DNA of 17,077 nucleotides. It comes from CTSOIL-112 sp049291875 (GTDB lineage Bacteria > Pseudomonadota > Gammaproteobacteria > Burkholderiales > Burkholderiaceae). Positions 12,531 to 17,077 of the stretch are shown here, in pieces; position 1 is the first letter of the stretch; every line of letters starts with the position of its first letter. The notes below the pieces were generated by a model. That model was not told the DNA's origin. It ran no database searches and was given only the letters and a program-made list of their open reading frames with translations. The stretch is taken from positions 1-17,077 of the forward strand of contig JBATQE010000013.1 in assembly GCA_049291875.1 (NCBI GenBank). Direction: 5' to 3'. A program made the translations under genes and the position numbers.

Positions 12531-15500
12531 ATGAACTATCGTCTTGCATTGGACTTGGGTACTACCTCTTTGGGCTGGGCATTGATTAAACTCAATACCG
12601 AAAATCAGCCGGTTGCCGTTATCAAAGCCGGTGTGCGCATTTTTTCGGATGGGCGCAATCCAAAGGATGGTTCATCGTTGGCAGTCACTCGCCGCAACGC
12701 CCGCGCCATGCGCCGTCGTCGCGACCGCCTACTCAAACGCAAAGAGCGCATGATGGGCACATTGATTCGACTGGGCTTTTTCCCAGCCAATGAAGCCGAG
12801 CGCAAAGCTTTGGCTGATCTGAATCCGTATGAGCTGCGCGCCAAAGGTTTGACTGAAGCGCTCACACCCACCGAGTTTGCCCGAGCTTTATTTCATATCA
12901 ATCAACGTCGTGGTTTCAAAAGCAATCGTAAAACCGATAAAGCGGACAATGAATCCGGCGCACTGAAAACCGCGATCAGCGCATTGCGTACCACTTTAGA
13001 ACACGAACAATGCCGTACCGTCGGCGAATGGCTTTATAAGCGTCATTGCGCAGGCGAAAGTGTACGTGCACGTTTTCGCCAAAAGCCATACACCACAGAG
13101 GAAGGCAAAAAACGCATCGAGAAAAGTTACGATCTGTACATTGACCGCAAAATGATTGAGGATGAGTTCGATGCACTGTGGGCGGCGCAATCCGCATTCA
13201 ATCCAGAGCTATTCAACGAAGTCGCAGGCGCCGAGCTCAAAGATATTTTATTGTTTCAACGCAAATTACGCCCAGTGCTCGCCGGACGTTGTACCTTATT
13301 GCCGGATGAAGAGCGTGCACCTTTAGCGCTACCGAGCGTACAGCGTATACGGATGTATCAGGAAGTCAATCATTTGCGCATTTTGGGCGCACAATTATCC
13401 GAAAATGCACTGACACTACCACAACGCAATGAGCTGATTCATGCGCTGGAGCATAACAGCAAACGCACTTTTACTCAGATCAAAAAGCTGTTGAATTTGA
13501 GTGGCGCGACTCAGTTTAATTTTGAGGATGTGAAACGCCAAGAACTCAAGGGCAACACCACCAGTGCGATTTTGGGTAGTGATAAATATTTCGGCCAAGC
13601 ATGGTATCAATTGACCGAAAGCCTGCAAGACGAAATCGTCTGGCAACTGCTCAAAGAGGAAAATGAAAGTGTGTTGATTCAATGGTTGATGAGTCATACA
13701 GGCGTCGATGAAATCACTGCCGAGCGGATCGCTAATGTCAATTTACCTGAAGGTTATGGCCGCTTAAGCATCAAAGCAGTCGAACGAATTTTGCCCGAAT
13801 TGCGCAAGGCTGTGATTACCTATGATAAGGCAGTGATCAATGCGGGATTTGATCACCACAGCCATTTGAATCCATCCAGAGTAACAGGTGAGATTTTGCC
13901 TGAACTGCCCTATTACGGCGAGCCATTACAACGCTTTGTGGGGTTTGGTACGGGTAAAGTGGATGATCGCCCTGAAAAGCGCTTTGGCCGCATTGCCAAT
14001 CCAACCGTTCATGTGGGTTTAAATCAGGTACGCACAGTCGTGAATACCTTGATTAAACGTTATGGCCATCCGTCTGAAATCATTGTCGAAGTGGCGCGTG
14101 AGTTGAAGCAAAGTAAAGCGCAACGCGATGAAGAAGCTAAACGTCAAGCACAAAATCAAAAACGCAATGAACGCATTCGGACTGAAATTGCACAGATTAA
14201 ATTCGGTGGTAATGAACATTTAGTCAAATATGACGATATTCAAAAATGGATTTTGTGGGAGGAGTTGAGTTTTGATCCAGTGAAGCGCCTATGCCCCTAC
14301 ACTGGCCGCCCAATTTCTGCCGAAATGCTACTCTCTGACCAAATTGAGATTGAACATATTTTGCCATTCGCCATGACGCTGGACGATAGCCTGAATAACA
14401 AAACCGTCTCTATACGCAGCGCCAACCGCATCAAAGGCAATATGACGCCTTGGCAAGCGTTTGGTGAGCGAACCATTGATGGATTTGATTACGAAGCGAT
14501 TTTGCAACGCGCTGAGCTCATGCCAAAAGGCAAACGCTATCGTTTCGCCAAAGATGGCTATGCACAATGGCTCAGAGAAGACAAAGATTTTCTTGCCCGA
14601 GCATTGAATGACACCCGTTATCTCTCACGTGTAGCGAAAGAATACCTCACCCTGATTTGTCCGCAAAATACTCGCGTGATTCCGGGGCAAATGACGGCGT
14701 TACTTCGTGCGAAATTTGGCTTGAATAATATTTTGGGATTGGATGGACTGAAAAATCGCGAAGATCACCGCCATCATGCCATTGATGCCTGTGTTATTGG
14801 CGTGACCGATCAGGGTTTATTGCAACGCTTCGCTAATGCCAGCGCATCGGCTCGACAAAAACAAGTGGATAAACTGGTGGAACACATGCCCGCCCCATGG
14901 CCAACCTACCGAGATCATGTGCAACGCGCAGTTGGCAATATTTACGTGAGTCATAAACCCGATCACAGCTACGAAGGTGCGATGCACGAAGAAACCGCGT
15001 GGGGATTACGCGCCGATGGCTTTGCCAGTCGTCGCATTCGCAATGAAGATGGGTACCGAGAACGCGATGATAAAAAACTCAATGTCATACCATTTAACAG
15101 CACGCGCGACCCAAACCGTCACGGGCTCAATGAAGTGGGTGAACCTAAAGCCTATAAAGGTTACTTGGGCGGCAGTAACTTTTGCATTGACATCGTCTGC
15201 AATGACAAAGGCAAATGGGAAGGTGAAGTGGTATCCACTTATACTGCCTATCAATTGATTCGCCAACTGGGTAAAACCAAAGGCGAGCTGCGTCTGTATT
15301 CACGCACTACCAGCATTTCTGGCAAACCATTGGTGATGCGATTGCAGATTGATGACACGGTGTATATGATGATGGATGAGCGTTGGTGTTTGATGCGAGT
15401 GGTAAAAATCGGCGGAAATGGTCAAATATTTTTTGCCGAGCACAATGAAGCCAATGTCGATGCCCGTAATCGAGATAAAGAAAATCCATACGCTTATTTA

Positions 15501-15578
15501 ACCAAATACGCTGGCTCTTTACAAAAAACCCAAGCCCGCAAAGTCATGGTATCCCCAATCGGTGAACTGAAGAAATAA
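12531..15578 (+). CDS. cas9: CRISPR effector nuclease Cas9, type II-C
   Basis: The product has 1015 residues, a size typical of compact type II-C enzymes. It is an RNA-guided DNA nuclease using crRNA plus tracrRNA. RuvC-I is at the N-terminus (LALDLGTTSLGWAL, catalytic Asp8). The Arg-rich bridge helix follows (VTRRNARAMRRRRDRLLKRK), then the helical lobe with NQRRGFKSNRK. RuvC-II is IIVEVARELKQSK with Glu520. The HNH domain has His609 in EIEHILPFAMTLDDSLNNK and Asn632 in SANRIKGN. RuvC-III is HRHHAIDACVIG with His749 and Asp752. The last about 200 residues should form the PAM-interacting part. All catalytic positions are intact, so it should be active. The residue before the HNH His is Glu rather than the more common Asp. 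AGGAA lies 5 bases before the ATG. Its stop is 10 bases before cas1. No csn2 or cas4 is present, supporting subtype II-C. Confidence 0.97.
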   Translation: MNYRLALDLGTTSLGWALIKLNTENQPVAVIKAGVRIFSDGRNPKDGSSLAVTRRNARAMRRRRDRLLKRKERMMGTLIRLGFFPANEAERKALADLNPYELRAKGLTEALTPTEFARALFHINQRRGFKSNRKTDKADNESGALKTAISALRTTLEHEQCRTVGEWLYKRHCAGESVRARFRQKPYTTEEGKKRIEKSYDLYIDRKMIEDEFDALWAAQSAFNPELFNEVAGAELKDILLFQRKLRPVLAGRCTLLPDEERAPLALPSVQRIRMYQEVNHLRILGAQLSENALTLPQRNELIHALEHNSKRTFTQIKKLLNLSGATQFNFEDVKRQELKGNTTSAILGSDKYFGQAWYQLTESLQDEIVWQLLKEENESVLIQWLMSHTGVDEITAERIANVNLPEGYGRLSIKAVERILPELRKAVITYDKAVINAGFDHHSHLNPSRVTGEILPELPYYGEPLQRFVGFGTGKVDDRPEKRFGRIANPTVHVGLNQVRTVVNTLIKRYGHPSEIIVEVARELKQSKAQRDEEAKRQAQNQKRNERIRTEIAQIKFGGNEHLVKYDDIQKWILWEELSFDPVKRLCPYTGRPISAEMLLSDQIEIEHILPFAMTLDDSLNNKTVSIRSANRIKGNMTPWQAFGERTIDGFDYEAILQRAELMPKGKRYRFAKDGYAQWLREDKDFLARALNDTRYLSRVAKEYLTLICPQNTRVIPGQMTALLRAKFGLNNILGLDGLKNREDHRHHAIDACVIGVTDQGLLQRFANASASARQKQVDKLVEHMPAPWPTYRDHVQRAVGNIYVSHKPDHSYEGAMHEETAWGLRADGFASRRIRNEDGYRERDDKKLNVIPFNSTRDPNRHGLNEVGEPKAYKGYLGGSNFCIDIVCNDKGKWEGEVVSTYTAYQLIRQLGKTKGELRLYSRTTSISGKPLVMRLQIDDTVYMMMDERWCLMRVVKIGGNGQIFFAEHNEANVDARNRDKENPYAYLTKYAGSLQKTQARKVMVSPIGELKK

Positions 15579-15588
15579 GGAGCGCATC

Positions 15589-16518
15589 ATGATTGGTCGC
15601 ATTGTAGAAATCGCAGATGACAATCGCCACCTCTCTCTACAACGCGGCTTCATGGTCGTGACCGATACGAGTCCACCACGCAAAGAAATGGGACAAGTTC
15701 CCATTGATGATATTTACGCAGTCATCGCCAATGCGCATGGCATGAGCTACACCAATAATCTATTGGTCGCACTCGCAGAACGTGGTGCGCCGGTCGTGCT
15801 ATGTGCCGCGAATCACAATCCGATGGGTATGCTGATCCCAGTCGATGGCAATTACAATCAAGCCAAGCGCTTTGACGCACAGATTGCCGCCAGCAAACCC
15901 ACACATAAGCGCATGTGGGCAGAAATAGTCCGCAGCAAGGTTCAGCAACAAGCCGCTGTGATCGAAGCCATCGGCGGTAACTCCATTCCGCTCAACGCCA
16001 TGCTAAGCAAAATAAAATCGGGGGATCCGGCGAATATTGAAGCACAAGCCGCACGGCTCTACTGGACGCAACTCATGGGCAATGATTTTCGCCGCGATCA
16101 AAACAGCGGCGGCCTCAACGCCATGCTCAACTACGGCTACACCATTCTTCGTGCTTGCACCGCTCGCTCCGTAATTGCCGCTGGCTTGCACCCAACAATT
16201 AGCCTCTATCACAGCAATGCAAACAATGCCATGCGTCTTGTTGACGACCTTATGGAACCGTTTCGCCCCATGGTGGACCTCAAAGTGTGGCAACTGGCAC
16301 AACAAAGTGAAACCGAACTACAGCCGAATACCAAACGCGCATTGGTACACGTCATGTATGACGATATGCAAACTGACTTGGGTGCCACACCTGTCATGAC
16401 GTGTATCCAACGATTAGCCACCTCATTGGTTCAAGTCTATTTGGGGGAAAAGAATGCACTGGATGTACCATTACCTAGCTTACCGATTGACTTAGCCAGT
16501 TACTCATTAGAGGATTAA
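15589..16518 (+). CDS. cas1: CRISPR spacer-integration enzyme Cas1, type II
   Basis: The product has 309 residues, normal for type II Cas1. With Cas2 it forms the complex that inserts new spacers into the array. The N-terminal beta domain (to about residue 75) contains PIDDIYAVIANAHGMSYTNNLL and GAPVVLCAANHNPMGML. The helical domain carries the metal-binding catalytic residues: Glu151 in NIEAQAARLYW, His208 in GLHPTISLYHSNANN and Glu223 in VDDLMEPFRPMVD. All expected residues are present. It starts 10 bases after the cas9 stop with AAGGAG as ribosome site, so it is in the same operon; cas2 follows after 22 bases. Confidence 0.96.
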   Translation: MIGRIVEIADDNRHLSLQRGFMVVTDTSPPRKEMGQVPIDDIYAVIANAHGMSYTNNLLVALAERGAPVVLCAANHNPMGMLIPVDGNYNQAKRFDAQIAASKPTHKRMWAEIVRSKVQQQAAVIEAIGGNSIPLNAMLSKIKSGDPANIEAQAARLYWTQLMGNDFRRDQNSGGLNAMLNYGYTILRACTARSVIAAGLHPTISLYHSNANNAMRLVDDLMEPFRPMVDLKVWQLAQQSETELQPNTKRALVHVMYDDMQTDLGATPVMTCIQRLATSLVQVYLGEKNALDVPLPSLPIDLASYSLED

Positions 16519-16540
16519 TAGATACCATGGAGAACCAACC

Positions 16541-16867
16541 ATGCTCTCAGGATACCGTCTAATGTGGCTCGTCGTCATGTTTGATCTACCCGTTATCGAA
16601 AGAGAAGAACGCAAAGCGGCGACAGCTTTTCGCAATGACCTACTGGATATGGGATTTGAGATGAGCCAGTTTTCAGTCTATGTCCGATTTTGCAGCAGCC
16701 CAAACCAAATAGAAACCTACTGTAAACGCATCGAAAACTGCTTGCCCAAAGGCGGAAAAGTCAGTATTCTACAATTCACAGACAAACAGTACGAACGCAT
16801 TATTTCATACCACGGAACCGAACAACAAGCTGCCCAAAAACCACCCGATCAATTCGATTTATTCTAA
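16541..16867 (+). CDS. cas2: CRISPR adaptation protein Cas2, type II
   Basis: The product has 108 residues, a usual Cas2 size. The ferredoxin-like fold begins RLMWLVVMFDLPVIEREERK, with the conserved Asp15 after the first strand. GFEMSQFSVYVRFC and KGGKVSILQFTDKQYERII follow. Cas2 is the structural centre of the Cas1-Cas2 integrase. After about residue 90 the chain becomes a short polar tail, TEQQAAQKPPDQFDLF. Its last five residues, QFDLF, match the consensus of beta-clamp-binding peptides. GGAG lies about 8 bases before the ATG. A later Met at 8 would lose part of the first strand, so the first ATG is preferred. It is the last gene before the array. Confidence 0.93.
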   Translation: MLSGYRLMWLVVMFDLPVIEREERKAATAFRNDLLDMGFEMSQFSVYVRFCSSPNQIETYCKRIENCLPKGGKVSILQFTDKQYERIISYHGTEQQAAQKPPDQFDLF

Positions 16868-16901
16868 TAAAATGAATGTTTTTTCCAAATCAAAAACGAA
16901 A

Positions 16902-16925
16902 AACCCTCTGACGAATCAGAGGGTT
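16902..16925 (-). terminator. Leftward terminator of the CRISPR array transcript
   Basis: AACCCTCTGA (16902-16911) and TCAGAGGGTT (16916-16925) form a perfect 10-bp stem around CGAA. Read leftward the stem is followed by TTTTTCGTTTTTG, a good U-tract. Read rightward only two T residues end the stem before ATCGCGG, so it should act poorly on cas2 transcripts. It lies 11 bases from the first repeat and supports leftward transcription of the array. Confidence 0.75.
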
Positions 16926-16936
16926 ATCGCGGTCAT

Positions 16937-17077
16937 ATTATAACCTACTGGGAAATGTGCACTAGCTGGAACGCCGCGACTGCGCGCTCGATGACATCGC
17001 CGATTATAACCTACTGGGAAATGTGCACTAGCTGGAACTGGCGTCTCAGCGGCTTCCTCTAGCTCCTCATTATAACC
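16937..17077 (-). CRISPR. Type II-C CRISPR array, left end (2 full repeats, 2 spacers, 1 partial repeat)
   Basis: Repeats of 36 bp lie at 16937-16972 and 17003-17038 and are identical; the first 9 bases of a third lie at 17069-17077, so the array continues beyond the window. Spacers at 16973-17002 and 17039-17068 are both exactly 30 bp and differ fully. In crRNA orientation, which is leftward, each repeat starts GTTCCAGCTAGTGCAC and ends CCCAGTAGGTTATAAT. This fits type II repeats, which often begin with GTT and end in a -10-like hexamer. Direction is supported by the tracrRNA anti-repeat and by the leftward terminator. Both spacers are rich in G and C (22/30 and 19/30). The leader, if there is one, should lie at the unseen right end. 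Confidence 0.96.

Noticed and set aside
16937..17077. Rightward transcription of the array with a leader between cas2 and the first repeat
   Set aside because: It would need a tracrRNA read rightward into cas9 with no terminator. The leftward tracrRNA has a promoter, pairing and terminators, and the hairpin by the array has its U-tract on the leftward strand.

Overview
The window looks like the chromosome of a betaproteobacterium, most likely of the Burkholderiales. The glnA, small periplasmic protein, ntrB, ntrC order, the ParE sequence type, a BapA-prefix giant adhesin and a compact type II-C Cas9 all fit that reading. The assignment is inference from protein flavour and gene order; no rRNA or other species marker is present.

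Positions 1-1850 hold, on the minus strand, an OmpA-family lipoprotein gene followed by the N-terminal part of a giant surface adhesin that runs off the left edge, then an AT-rich spacer. Positions 1849-5251 hold a secreted lytic transglycosylase and parE (topoisomerase IV subunit B), also on the minus strand, with two strong unexplained hairpins between them. Positions 5397-10540 form the nitrogen-control block: glnA with its own terminator, a periplasmic coiled-coil protein, ntrB and ntrC. NtrC-type palindromes lie upstream of glnA and again in the ntrB-ntrC gap. Next come plsY (minus) and a divergent exonuclease/endonuclease/phosphatase-family gene (plus).

Positions 12315-17077 are a complete type II-C CRISPR-Cas locus apart from the right end of its array. 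A tracrRNA is read leftward and cas9 rightward from two promoters that overlap base for base. cas9, cas1 and cas2 form one tight operon. The array begins at 16937 with 36-bp repeats and 30-bp spacers. The tracrRNA anti-repeat and a minus-strand terminator beside the array both indicate that crRNAs are read leftward, against the cas operon. Each repeat ends, in that direction, in a perfect -10 hexamer, so each spacer may carry its own promoter as in Neisseria and Campylobacter. The system would work by Cas1-Cas2 adding spacers, crRNAs pairing with the tracrRNA, RNase III trimming the duplex, and Cas9 cutting matching DNA with its HNH and RuvC sites.

The most interesting points are the overlapping cas9/tracrRNA promoters, the repeat-borne promoters, the convergent layout with a one-way terminator, and a Cas2 C-terminal tail matching the beta-clamp-binding motif. 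The locus itself belongs to a known class; I found no clearly new system.
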